Positions 1-7,142 of a stretch of 21,291 nt of DNA are shown piece after piece. Below the pieces are notes generated by a model. It was not told the DNA's origin and did no database searches. It saw only the letters and a list, made by a program, of their open reading frames with translations. Within the stretch, counting starts at the first letter, position 1. Each line of letters opens with the position of its first letter. Origin of the DNA: UBA5266 sp964610025 (lineage in GTDB: Bacteria > Bacteroidota > Bacteroidia > Bacteroidales > WCHB1-69); NCBI GenBank assembly GCA_964610025.1, contig CAZSTX010000038.1, forward strand, positions 1-21,291, read 5' to 3'. The position numbers and the translations under genes were made by a program.

Positions 1-599
1 GTTATTTTAAAATTATCAATCGCCCAACCATAAGCAAACTGGGTTGCCGGTACAATGCCTTTTTTAATAATAAATTTAAAACGCACTTGAGCAAAAGAAA
101 CTTCATTCGAAATGTCAAAATTCTCTTCTTTCCACCAAGCATTAGAGGGACTTGCTAAAGAATCTCCCGGCATCCATGCACTATAGCTTTCATGCGAGAA
201 CTGATTATTGCGATAAGCATTGGCATCACTACCTAAATAACAAGACAAAGGAATGGTTTTCCACCCAGGCATTCCCATCTCTTGATATTTAATATTACAA
301 ATGTCATTCGCCGTTACTTTACAAATATGACTAAACTGCAGAAAAGCATACCCATAAGTAGTAAAATCATACCAAGGAGTAATTAATTCTATTGAATCGC
401 CAGCAGCATTTGGTATAAATCCTAATACTGAATTTGGGATACTTACCGACAAGCTGTTATCAACAACCCAACTGCCTGTTGGATTAACTGTCCAAGTGCT
501 AGGAATGGACATAAACTGTTCGTTGACTATAGTTGTATGCTGTGCTTGAAGTACACAAACAAGAACTACAAAATTTAAAAATAATACAAATTTCTTCAT
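1..599 (-). CDS. Secreted beta-sandwich protein, N-terminal part (runs off left edge)
   Basis: The ATG is at 599-597 and the frame stays open to base 1, giving about 199 residues of a longer protein. It begins with a signal peptide (MKKFVLFLNFVVLVCVLQAQ, cleavage likely near LQA/Q). The rest is rich in Trp, Tyr, Ser and Asn and carries patterns such as SWVVDNS, ELITPWYDFT and, near the cut, a WAIDNFKI motif. These resemble the jelly-roll (MAM-like or choice-of-anchor) domains common at the start of large proteins exported by Bacteroidetes, often through type IX secretion. If so, a C-terminal sorting domain should lie to the left of the window, which I cannot see. It probably acts at the cell surface or outside the cell. 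The downstream domains, and so the function, are unknown. A 16-codon ORF just upstream overlaps the start codon but is probably chance. Confidence 0.75.
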   Translation of the reverse strand, partial: MKKFVLFLNFVVLVCVLQAQHTTIVNEQFMSIPSTWTVNPTGSWVVDNSLSVSIPNSVLGFIPNAAGDSIELITPWYDFTTYGYAFLQFSHICKVTANDICNIKYQEMGMPGWKTIPLSCYLGSDANAYRNNQFSHESYSAWMPGDSLASPSNAWWKEENFDISNEVSFAQVRFKFIIKKGIVPATQFAYGWAIDNFKI

Positions 600-700
600 T
601 TTTTTATAATTTTAATTGTTAATAATAAAGTTTTTTTAATTTTCATATAATTATTTTTTTAGGATTAATTTATAATTAGAAATATTCTCTTCCTGCAAAT

Positions 701-723
701 AAAAAGATACACTGTCTCTTTTT
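701..723. other. Small hairpin (AAAAAGA/TCTTTTT)
   Basis: Seven bases at 701-707 pair perfectly with 717-723, with two further pairs (AC/GT) inside after a mismatch. The A/T arms give a U-rich 3' side on either strand, so it could act as a weak bidirectional terminator. It lies inside the uncertain short ORF of this gap, and no neighbouring gene clearly ends here. Confidence 0.25.
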
Positions 724-799
724 AAAGGAGTACAATAGGGAATAAGATGTAATGCTCTGATAATTAACGATTTGCGGGGGGGGTAACACGCTATGCTTC

Positions 800-832
800 A
801 ACACTTTAAGTGAAATTAGAAGTGTTTTTTTT
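800..832 (+). terminator. Terminator-like hairpin with T run, no obvious gene upstream
   Basis: AACACTT at 800-806 pairs with AAGTGTT at 820-826, followed directly by T residues to about 832, the layout of an intrinsic terminator for plus-strand transcription. The stem is only 7 bp with a 13-base loop. No plus-strand gene ends before it in the window, so either it closes an unannotated small RNA or it is chance in AT-rich DNA. Confidence 0.25.
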
Positions 833-905
833 ATAGAAAATGGTAGTAAAAAAAATATTCTTTGGTGTTTTTTCATCTGATGAAATATATTGCTAAACGT
901 GCCCA

Positions 906-937
906 CAAATATATAATATTTTTTTATATAAAACAAC
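906..937 (-). promoter_or_regulatory. Bacteroidetes-type promoter candidate (TTG-N21-TATATTTG)
   Basis: On the minus strand a TTG at 937-935 is followed, after 21 bases, by TATATTTG at 913-906, which matches the Bacteroidetes -7 consensus TAnnTTTG at acceptable spacing. Transcription would start near 900. It would serve either the short ORF starting at 876 or, through a leader of about 300 bases, the secreted protein starting at 599. AT-rich DNA makes chance matches common. Confidence 0.35.
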
Positions 938-1070
938 TTTTTTTTATTTTTTTATTTTCAATTTAACTATCTATATTACATTGAATTAAAAATAATAAAT
1001 TTAAGTTTATTCATTTTACAGTTTTTTTACACCTCATTTTTGGCATAAAAAAGAGAAAGATGTATCTAAT

Positions 1071-2987
1071 TTAATCGTGAAATCGCCACGATACTCCCAG
1101 TTTAAAATGCAAGCCTTTTGCAGGATAATGGGGTAATAAATAATACGACTTTGGAAAAACACTCTCTAAAAAATTTCCTAATACAAAATGAAAATAAAAA
1201 CGTTGTATTTTAATATTTGCAAAAAAATCAAAATAAAAATAGTTCCCTATTTTCTTGATATCTTGAAAATAAAATTGTTGCATAATTGGATTGTAGGCAT
1301 TAGCAAAATAAGGGGTATTGTACAACATTTCAAACCCTAATTGCATAAACAATGCTTTTTTAAACATCGGAAATCCATAAAAAACACTTTCTCTTGTTGT
1401 AAACCATGGCATATTGATATATTTATTATCACAATATTGTAGATAAATAGTAGCATCGAAGCCAAATCCTTTATATCGAAAAGGAATGTAAGTCGCCATT
1501 TGAATAATAGTAACTGGATTGATTAACTGATTAGGATTTAAATCATTTCCAATTATTATCCATTTTTTTAAATTATAATAATTAATAGCAATATTATAAT
1601 TTTCATATTGCCATTCAAGTCCTATTTTAAATAATTGCTGTTTTTTAAAAGAATCAATTTCCCAAGAAAAAGTATTAGCATAATAATAAGAGTAAAAATA
1701 ATCGGGTTGAAAACGATAGAAAGATGTATTAAATGCAAGAAAATGATTTTTATTTTTAAAATGCCATATTATTTCTGATTTTGAAGTAATATCATTTGAA
1801 TTATAGCCAGTTAAAGTGTATAATAGATTTGTTTTAATAGCTAAATGGTCAAACAATTTCAGATGTAAATTTACAAAAGGAGTAATTTGAATATTATAAA
1901 AATTAGCAGAACTATCTCCCACTTCTATATAGGTGTGGTTTAGCCCAAGCGTTAGATGCAGAAAATGGTGTTTCATCATAAGCAGACTATCATTCTGCAA
2001 ATAATTTGTCCACATTAAGCTATTTTTCAATTGATAAGAATTAACAGAGTCGAAAGTAGTCAATGAATCATAATTTATTACAGTATAATCGTTAAAATTC
2101 AACCTATTATCTCTATACAAAGATTTCATTTTTGCAAATTCTATATCGTGTAAAAAATAGCCATTGTTTTTGTTTTTTTTATTACTATCTAATTTTGTTT
2201 TTGACAAGCTAACATAATGTCTAAAAAACAAATCATGATCTTGGTAGTCGCTACTCGCATCTGAAAATTTAACTGCTATACTTCGAGGTGGTAAGCCCGC
2301 CTGAAACAATGAATCGTTGTAAATTCCGCCACTCTCATGTAATCGAAATAAATTATAAATATATGAAAAAACAAATCCATAGCGTTTTTTAGGTGTATGG
2401 TAAGATAGTTTAGTTCCTACATTGACATCTCGCACTGATTGCCGAACATAAATACCTTCGGGTGGAGTAATAATAGATATTAAACCCATTTCTAATTCTA
2501 TATTTTTTATGGTTTGTGCATGTACGATATCAAACATATTTTCTTTTCCTGATGTCCACTCATAGTTTATACGTGTATAAGATTCTGGTGTATAATGCCA
2601 TTTCCAAGTTTCAAAACTACGATGATATTCTGTATAAGGCATTGTTTTATAAGAAAATCCATGTTTTCGTTGAAAAGTAAAATCCATAGGAAAATTTGCC
2701 TTCCCTATCATTCCTGTATGCGCATAAAGATGACGTGAAGCCGATAATTTTTCTGTACGCTGAATATTATTTATAGAAGTATCAACGGGTAAATAAGTAA
2801 GTATTTCGGGAGAATAATTATTGAAATAATAGAAGTAGATAGGTACATAATTTTTTGCTGATTTATCACCCATTGGCACATTAGCGGTATCATTTTCATT
2901 ATAGTTTTGAGCGTATACTACTATATGAAACAAACATAAAAATAGTATAACTAATGCCTTATTAATATATTTTAGGGTTTCATTCAC
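1071..2987 (-). CDS. Putative outer-membrane porin (Porin_10-like)
   Basis: This 638-residue protein has an N-terminal signal peptide (hydrophobic ALVILFLCLFHIVV, then YAQ) and a body of alternating aromatic and polar residues typical of an outer-membrane beta-barrel. The layout, including dense Tyr/Phe strands, an FQRKHGFSYKTMPYTEYHR region near residues 105-125 and the ending KLGVSWRFHD, matches the Bacteroidetes 'putative porin' family (Porin_10), whose members usually end with a similar SWRF aromatic motif. Length fits the family. The start is GTG at 2987-2985; the next in-frame Met lies beyond the signal peptide, so a later start would remove it. It lies 12 bases after the glycosyltransferase stop, so the two are probably co-transcribed. 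The solute it passes is unknown. Confidence 0.75.
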   Translation of the reverse strand: MNETLKYINKALVILFLCLFHIVVYAQNYNENDTANVPMGDKSAKNYVPIYFYYFNNYSPEILTYLPVDTSINNIQRTEKLSASRHLYAHTGMIGKANFPMDFTFQRKHGFSYKTMPYTEYHRSFETWKWHYTPESYTRINYEWTSGKENMFDIVHAQTIKNIELEMGLISIITPPEGIYVRQSVRDVNVGTKLSYHTPKKRYGFVFSYIYNLFRLHESGGIYNDSLFQAGLPPRSIAVKFSDASSDYQDHDLFFRHYVSLSKTKLDSNKKNKNNGYFLHDIEFAKMKSLYRDNRLNFNDYTVINYDSLTTFDSVNSYQLKNSLMWTNYLQNDSLLMMKHHFLHLTLGLNHTYIEVGDSSANFYNIQITPFVNLHLKLFDHLAIKTNLLYTLTGYNSNDITSKSEIIWHFKNKNHFLAFNTSFYRFQPDYFYSYYYANTFSWEIDSFKKQQLFKIGLEWQYENYNIAINYYNLKKWIIIGNDLNPNQLINPVTIIQMATYIPFRYKGFGFDATIYLQYCDNKYINMPWFTTRESVFYGFPMFKKALFMQLGFEMLYNTPYFANAYNPIMQQFYFQDIKKIGNYFYFDFFANIKIQRFYFHFVLGNFLESVFPKSYYLLPHYPAKGLHFKLGVSWRFHD

Positions 2988-2999
2988 AATGCAAAATCG

Positions 3000-4220
3000 C
3001 TATTTTTTTTCGGTTAAATTTTGTATATCTTGCTCTATTCGCATTGAGTTTTCGACCAATACAAACGAATCTCTTAATTCATTAATGGTTTCAATAGGAC
3101 TATTATCAATCGAAAAGTTTTCGTCTACGATAGATAAATTAGGATAAAATACATTTACAAATTCTTTTAAGCAAATATTATCATTTTCATTTAATTCAGC
3201 TTGCATATAACGTAAAAATTGAAATAAACGTAAGCCATCAATTTTATGATGAAAGGCTTTTTTAAAACTTGCTGGAGTTTTAAAATTATTGCGTAATTTA
3301 CTCCATAAATCTTCTTCTTGATAATATTTCATCAAAAAAGAAATCAATATACTATCTACATCTTTTTCAAAAATATTGTCAATCAATTCATATGTTTTAG
3401 CTATAGAATCAAATATTTTATAATGATAAATAGGATAACGCGAATAATTATTAGCACGAAAATCTGCTATTGCTGTACCTGTTCCAAAAGTTACTCTGTT
3501 TGAACAACGTGCAGACGGATAAACTGTTGCTGGAGTATATAGTTTTAATTTTCCGTATTTAACAATTTTTTGTAAAAAATAAAAATCTTCTCCGGCAGTT
3601 TGAGAGTCAAAACCGTCCACTGCTTTATAACTTTTTATAAAACAAGCTATCGCCGACCCAAAAGCAGTAAAAGCATAAGGGCTATTAATACGTAGCATAT
3701 TAAGCATATGATTTCTTAAATACAATTCATAACGCAACATTGCCCTATCTTGCTCATCGTTTCCTGTCAAATTATGATAATAAGGAATATTTAAGGCTTC
3801 TATTTTTGTGTAAGTTTGAAAAGTATTAACAATTGCTGTTACAAAATTAGTGTCAAAAGTTGTATCAGCATCCATATTAATTAAGATATCAGTATCTAAT
3901 GCTTTTTCTAATATACTATCTACTACAGTCTTACGTGCGACTCCTACCCCACCTTTTTTATCTATCCATCCTTTTCCTTTAGTTGTTTTATCTATAATGT
4001 TTATGTTTAAATTTTTATATCCTTTTTGTAGCAAAGACAACAATTCTTGATTGCGATGGCAGATAGCAATTTTCTCATTATACCACCAAGAATCAGGTTG
4101 ATTAATACATATATACACATATATATTGTTACTACAGTTTTGCGCTGCAATACAATCTAATGTTTTAAACAAATACTCATTTTCGTCTAATACTGGAATA
4201 GCAAAGTAAATATCTAACAC
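3000..4220 (-). CDS. Family 2 glycosyltransferase (GT-A fold)
   Basis: This 406-residue soluble protein transfers a sugar from a nucleotide-sugar donor, by family resemblance. It opens with the GT2 pattern IYFAIPVLDENEYLFKTL. The metal-binding DxD motif is DAD at residues 117-119, inside ILINMDADTTFDTNFV. The usual acceptor-side block GFDSQTAGEDFYFL lies at about 203-216, where the ED pair would supply the catalytic base. No membrane segment is visible, so it probably works in the cytoplasm or at the inner face of the membrane. The C-terminal 150 residues are helical and unassigned. The start is GTG at 4220-4218, 63 bases after the superoxide dismutase stop; the porin starts 12 bases after its TAG stop. 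The acceptor cannot be named; an envelope glycan is a reasonable guess. Confidence 0.8.
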   Translation of the reverse strand: MLDIYFAIPVLDENEYLFKTLDCIAAQNCSNNIYVYICINQPDSWWYNEKIAICHRNQELLSLLQKGYKNLNINIIDKTTKGKGWIDKKGGVGVARKTVVDSILEKALDTDILINMDADTTFDTNFVTAIVNTFQTYTKIEALNIPYYHNLTGNDEQDRAMLRYELYLRNHMLNMLRINSPYAFTAFGSAIACFIKSYKAVDGFDSQTAGEDFYFLQKIVKYGKLKLYTPATVYPSARCSNRVTFGTGTAIADFRANNYSRYPIYHYKIFDSIAKTYELIDNIFEKDVDSILISFLMKYYQEEDLWSKLRNNFKTPASFKKAFHHKIDGLRLFQFLRYMQAELNENDNICLKEFVNVFYPNLSIVDENFSIDNSPIETINELRDSFVLVENSMRIEQDIQNLTEKK

Positions 4221-4264
4221 AGCTTTTTATAAATAAAAATTGTAAAAAAGAATAGCAATAATCT

Positions 4265-4286
4265 TAATTGAAAATATATTCAATTA
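4265..4286 (-). terminator. Weak AT-rich hairpin over the sodB stop
   Basis: TAATTGAA at 4265-4272 pairs perfectly with TTCAATTA at 4279-4286 around a 6-base loop, overlapping the dismutase stop codon (4284-4286). The stem has a single G-C pair per arm and no T run follows on the minus strand, so at most it would slow or partly end transcription before the glycosyltransferase. Confidence 0.25.
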
Positions 4287-4865
4287 TTTATCAAAACGTT
4301 GATTAATTTCGTCCCAATTAATAATATTCCATAAAGCATGTAAATGGTCTGGTCTTCGGTTTTGATAATCAATATAATATGCGTGTTCCCAAACATCAAA
4401 AGTAAGTATAGGTTTTAATCCTTTCGTTAAAGGTGTTCCGGCATTACTTTCTTTTATTATTTCTAAATTACCTCCTTTATCGACTACTAACCAAGCCCAT
4501 CCGGAACCAAAAAGAGTAGTTGCTGCTGTATTAAATTCTTTTTTAAACTCTTCTATAGTATTCCATTTTTTTTCAATTGCTTTTAGTAAAGCATTAGAAG
4601 GAGTGCTTTTCCCATTAGGTGTAAATTGATAAAAATAGAAAGTATGATTCCATACTTGCGCAGCATTGTTAAAAATGCCCCCATCTGAATTTTTAACAAT
4701 ATATTCTAAATCTTTAGTTTCTAAAACCGTTCCTTTGATTAAATTATTTAAATTAGTAACATAAGCCTGATGGTGTTTTCCATAATGAAACTCAATAGTT
4801 TTTTGGCTTATAACTGGCTCTAATGCATTAGGTGCGTAAGGTAATTTTGGCAATTCAAATATCAT
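4284..4865 (-). CDS. sodB: Superoxide dismutase, Fe-type (or Fe/Mn cambialistic)
   Basis: This enzyme converts superoxide to oxygen and hydrogen peroxide in the cytoplasm. From the ATG at 4865-4863 it has 193 residues, the usual length of an Fe-SOD. Metal ligands are visible as His27 (EFHYGKHH), His74 (QVWNHTFYF), Asp157 and His161 (FDVWEHAYYIDYQNR). Gln70 in NNAAQVWNHTF is the position typical of iron enzymes; several Bacteroidales relatives accept Fe or Mn, which sequence alone does not settle. A longer frame back to a TTG at 4982 is rejected because it adds 39 unconserved residues and overlaps the promoter. The gene has its own strong promoter, as expected for an oxygen-responsive defence gene in an anaerobe, and may be read through into the glycosyltransferase. 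Confidence 0.95.
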   Translation of the reverse strand: MIFELPKLPYAPNALEPVISQKTIEFHYGKHHQAYVTNLNNLIKGTVLETKDLEYIVKNSDGGIFNNAAQVWNHTFYFYQFTPNGKSTPSNALLKAIEKKWNTIEEFKKEFNTAATTLFGSGWAWLVVDKGGNLEIIKESNAGTPLTKGLKPILTFDVWEHAYYIDYQNRRPDHLHALWNIINWDEINQRFDK

Positions 4866-4952
4866 AACTTTATTTTTTTTAGATATAGATGCTTTATAAT
4901 TATTTAAAAAACAACAAGCAGTAGCATCTAATTTCACTGCTGATGTTTTTTG

Positions 4953-4983
4953 CAAAAATACAATTTTATTTAAAATAATCAAA
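4953..4983 (-). promoter_or_regulatory. sodB promoter, TTTG-N19-TATTTTTG
   Basis: On the minus strand TTTG at 4983-4980 is followed, after exactly 19 bases, by TATTTTTG at 4960-4953. This is the best match in the window to the Bacteroidetes -33 TTTG and -7 TAnnTTTG elements. Transcription should start near 4946, giving a leader of about 80 bases before the ATG at 4865. It also argues against the upstream TTG start for sodB. Confidence 0.7.
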
Positions 4984-5008
4984 TAAAGTTTTTTTTTATT
5001 ATCATTTT

Positions 5009-5032
5009 TATCTTTCTTATCTAAAAAAGATA
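5009..5032. repeat. Inverted repeat TATCTTT/AAAGATA in the sodB-rluB divergent gap
   Basis: TATCTTT at 5009-5015 is matched by AAAGATA at 5026-5032, 10 bases apart. It lies between the two divergent promoters, just upstream of the rluB -7 element, so it could be a regulator site. The arms are AT-rich and the match may be chance. Confidence 0.3.
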
Positions 5033-5045
5033 TATGAAAAATAAG

Positions 5046-5053
5046 TACTTTTG
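5046..5053 (+). promoter_or_regulatory. -7 promoter element for rluB-dapF (TACTTTTG)
   Basis: TACTTTTG fits the TAnnTTTG consensus and is followed by C, as in many Bacteroidetes promoters. The start of transcription would be near 5060, leaving a leader of about 80 bases before the GTG at 5143. No clean TTTG lies at the expected -33 spacing. Confidence 0.5.
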
Positions 5054-5066
5054 CAAAATTTTAATA

Positions 5067-5092
5067 TATCTATTATCAATTTGCAATAGATA
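5067..5092. repeat. 8-bp inverted repeat in the rluB leader
   Basis: TATCTATT at 5067-5074 pairs perfectly with AATAGATA at 5085-5092 across a 10-base loop. It begins just past the predicted transcription start, where it would form a 5' hairpin in the mRNA or serve as an operator. The two halves share the TATCT core seen in the repeat at 5009-5032. Confidence 0.35.
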
Positions 5093-5142
5093 CATTAAGA
5101 ATAGAAATAAATAAAATTCCAATCACATAATTCTAATACAAC

Positions 5143-6324
5143 GTGGTTTATATAAAAAAAAAGAAAGAAGAAGAAAAATCAACAGATAATAAAAAAAAGA
5201 AATCTACCTATAAACGAGAAAATAATCCGTTAAAAAAAGCTATTTCAGATAGCAATACGGATAAACGCAAAGCTCGTAAAGATTTTTTTGATAAAAAATC
5301 AGAGAAAAAAAGTTCAAAAAAAGAATATAAAAAAGATTATTCTCCTTCTAATAAAAATAAAAAAGAAGAAAAAAAATCTCATCGAAACGCATCTGATAAA
5401 TCACTTCGTTTTAACAAAAGAAATGATAAAGAAGCGTTTGAAAAAAAATATTCTATAAAATTAAAAAACACAGAAGCTACATCTCCCAAAACTAAAAAAC
5501 GCAATATTACAGCCGAATCAGAAATACTTTCAGAGATAGTTCACATGAGACGCAAAGAAGGACGTGTTAGTGCCCGCAGACCTAAAATACTTTCACTCAA
5601 TTGGAGTGAAGAAAGAGGACCCATACGACTCAATAAATACATTGCTAACGCCGGTATTTGTTCTCGACGAGAAGCCGACACGTTAATTCAAGCAGGTGCT
5701 GTTACTGTCAATGGCATTATTGTTATTGAATTAGGCACTAAAGTAATGCCTACTGACGAAGTGCGTTATGAAGACAAAATACTTCAAAGAGAAAAACCTG
5801 TATATCTTTTACTCAACAAACCAAAAGATTACATTACTACTACCGAAGATGAACACGATAGAAAACATGTAATGATGCTAATTAAAGATGCTTGCCCTGA
5901 AAGAATTTATCCTGTAGGACGTTTAGACCGAAACACTACAGGTTTGTTGCTTTTTACTAACGATGGCGAAATGGCAAAAAAACTAACACACCCACGCTAT
6001 GGCATACGAAAAATATACCATGTAGAGTTGGATAGAAACCTTGAATTAGTTGATTTTGAAAAAATAGCTAACGGCATTAAACTCTCTGATGGAGTGATTA
6101 CTCCCGATGAAATTATGTATGTAGGAGAAAATAAAAAAGAAATAGGCATAACTTTACATTCTGGAAAAAATAGAATTGTAAGACGAATATTTGAACATTT
6201 AGGCTATAATATAGAAAAACTCGACCGTGTAACTTATGCTAATCTTACCAAAAAAGACCTCCCACGTGGACATTGGCGTTTTTTAAAACAAGAAGAAATA
6301 AATATGTTAAAAATGAGTATTTAA
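5143..6324 (+). CDS. rluB: rRNA pseudouridine synthase, RluB/RsuA family, with Lys-rich N-terminal tail
   Basis: This enzyme isomerises a uridine in rRNA to pseudouridine; RluB acts on the large subunit. The conserved part starts near residue 160: an S4 RNA-binding domain (RLNKYIANAGICSRREAD, about 161-207), then the RsuA-type catalytic domain. Its signature GRLDRNTTGLLLFTNDGE starts at 259, with Asp262 as the expected catalytic nucleophile, and HSGKNRIVRRIFEHLGY follows. The first 155 residues are a low-complexity, highly basic tail (Lys, Ser, Asn, Glu), probably disordered and able to bind RNA; such tails are common on Bacteroidetes members. The start is GTG at 5143; an in-frame stop lies just upstream at 5134-5136. 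The A-rich opening codons form long A runs. It sits 6 bases ahead of dapF. RluB rather than RsuA, RluE or RluF is the best guess. Confidence 0.88.
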   Translation: MVYIKKKKEEEKSTDNKKKKSTYKRENNPLKKAISDSNTDKRKARKDFFDKKSEKKSSKKEYKKDYSPSNKNKKEEKKSHRNASDKSLRFNKRNDKEAFEKKYSIKLKNTEATSPKTKKRNITAESEILSEIVHMRRKEGRVSARRPKILSLNWSEERGPIRLNKYIANAGICSRREADTLIQAGAVTVNGIIVIELGTKVMPTDEVRYEDKILQREKPVYLLLNKPKDYITTTEDEHDRKHVMMLIKDACPERIYPVGRLDRNTTGLLLFTNDGEMAKKLTHPRYGIRKIYHVELDRNLELVDFEKIANGIKLSDGVITPDEIMYVGENKKEIGITLHSGKNRIVRRIFEHLGYNIEKLDRVTYANLTKKDLPRGHWRFLKQEEINMLKMSI

Positions 6325-6330
6325 ATCAAT

Positions 6331-7110
6331 ATGTTAGACTTTTACAAATACCATGGTGCAGGCAATGATTTTATTCTAATACACGATCCTAATAAGAAAT
6401 TTGATACAACTCCAATTTACATTAACAAATTATGTCATCGCCGTTTAGGTATTGGTGCCGATGGATTAATTTTACTACATTCTAGCCATCAACCAAAGTG
6501 TGATTTCGAAATGCGTTATTTCAATGCTGACGGTAACGAAGGCACTATGTGCGGCAATGGAGGAAGATGTGCAATTTCTTTTGCAAAAAAAATAAAAATT
6601 ATTGATAATGAAACTATTTTCATAGGAATAGACGGCTTGCATTATGGAAAAATCATTTCTGAAAAAGAAAATATTGCTACTGTTTCTCTACAAATGAAAA
6701 ATGTGGAAGATATTTTAAGTTTTGAAGATGGTTATTTCCTTGATACAGGCTCTCCACATGTCGTTAAATTTGTTGAAAACATAAAAAATATAGCTATTAT
6801 TTCTGAAGGGAAACGTATACGACACCATCAATACTTCCCAAAAGGAACAAATGTTAATTTTGTAGAAATCAACAGCAATTATCTTTTTGTTCGTACCTTT
6901 GAACGAGGAGTAGAAGATGAAACCCTTTCGTGTGGAACTGGAGTAACAGCCGCCTCTATCGCCTATTCTCTGCAACATTCAACAAACAAAGTGCATATAA
7001 AAACATTAGGGGGTGAATTTAACGTTAGTTTTCAAAAAGAAAACAATTATTTTAAAGATATTTATTTAGAAGGTCCTACTTGTTTTATTTTCAAGGGATT
7101 TTTAGAATAA
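6331..7110 (+). CDS. dapF: Diaminopimelate epimerase
   Basis: DapF interconverts LL- and meso-diaminopimelate in the cytoplasm, the last step before lysine and the source of the peptidoglycan cross-linking residue. The 259 residues are close to the family norm. The N-terminal motif YHGAGNDFILI, the first active-site cysteine Cys74 in GTMCGNGGRCAISFAKK and the second, Cys201 in ERGVEDETLSCGTGVTAASIAYS, are all present, so the two-base racemase mechanism is intact. The ATG at 6331 lies 6 bases after the rluB stop, so the pair is surely one transcript. It converges on hydE, whose stop is 33 bases away, with no obvious terminator between them. Confidence 0.96.
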   Translation: MLDFYKYHGAGNDFILIHDPNKKFDTTPIYINKLCHRRLGIGADGLILLHSSHQPKCDFEMRYFNADGNEGTMCGNGGRCAISFAKKIKIIDNETIFIGIDGLHYGKIISEKENIATVSLQMKNVEDILSFEDGYFLDTGSPHVVKFVENIKNIAIISEGKRIRHHQYFPKGTNVNFVEINSNYLFVRTFERGVEDETLSCGTGVTAASIAYSLQHSTNKVHIKTLGGEFNVSFQKENNYFKDIYLEGPTCFIFKGFLE

Positions 7111-7142
7111 ATAAGCGTCAAAACAGCAAGCGTAAAATACAT

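Larger units (their letters stand above)
600..1070. other. AT-rich intergenic region with G8 tract and short ORF
   Basis: No convincing gene fills these 471 bases. The stretch is extremely AT-rich but holds an isolated run of eight G at 776-783, two hairpins (701-723 and 800-826) and a minus-strand promoter-like pair (906-937). A short minus-strand ORF from the ATG at 876-874 to a stop at 678-676 (66 codons, beginning MKKHQRIFFLLPFS) crosses the G tract, read as C8 on that strand. I recognise no domain in it. Removing one base from the tract would move translation into a frame that stays open to about 651; adding one would stop it within a few codons. It could be a small phase-variable gene, a decayed gene, or chance. 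Confidence 0.5.

Noticed and set aside
597..646. 16-codon ORF whose stop overlaps the start of the left-edge gene, as a possible leader peptide
   Set aside because: It is Lys/Ile/Leu-only, as expected by chance from A/T-rich sequence, with no regulatory codon pattern or attenuator hairpin.
3318..4050. Plus-strand ORFs of 61 and 66 codons opposite the glycosyltransferase
   Set aside because: They lie antisense to a well-supported gene, have no recognisable motif, and look like frame shadows.
4866..4982. Longer sodB reading from a TTG at 4982
   Set aside because: It adds 39 residues unlike any SOD N-terminus and overlaps a good promoter; the internal ATG gives the family's normal length.
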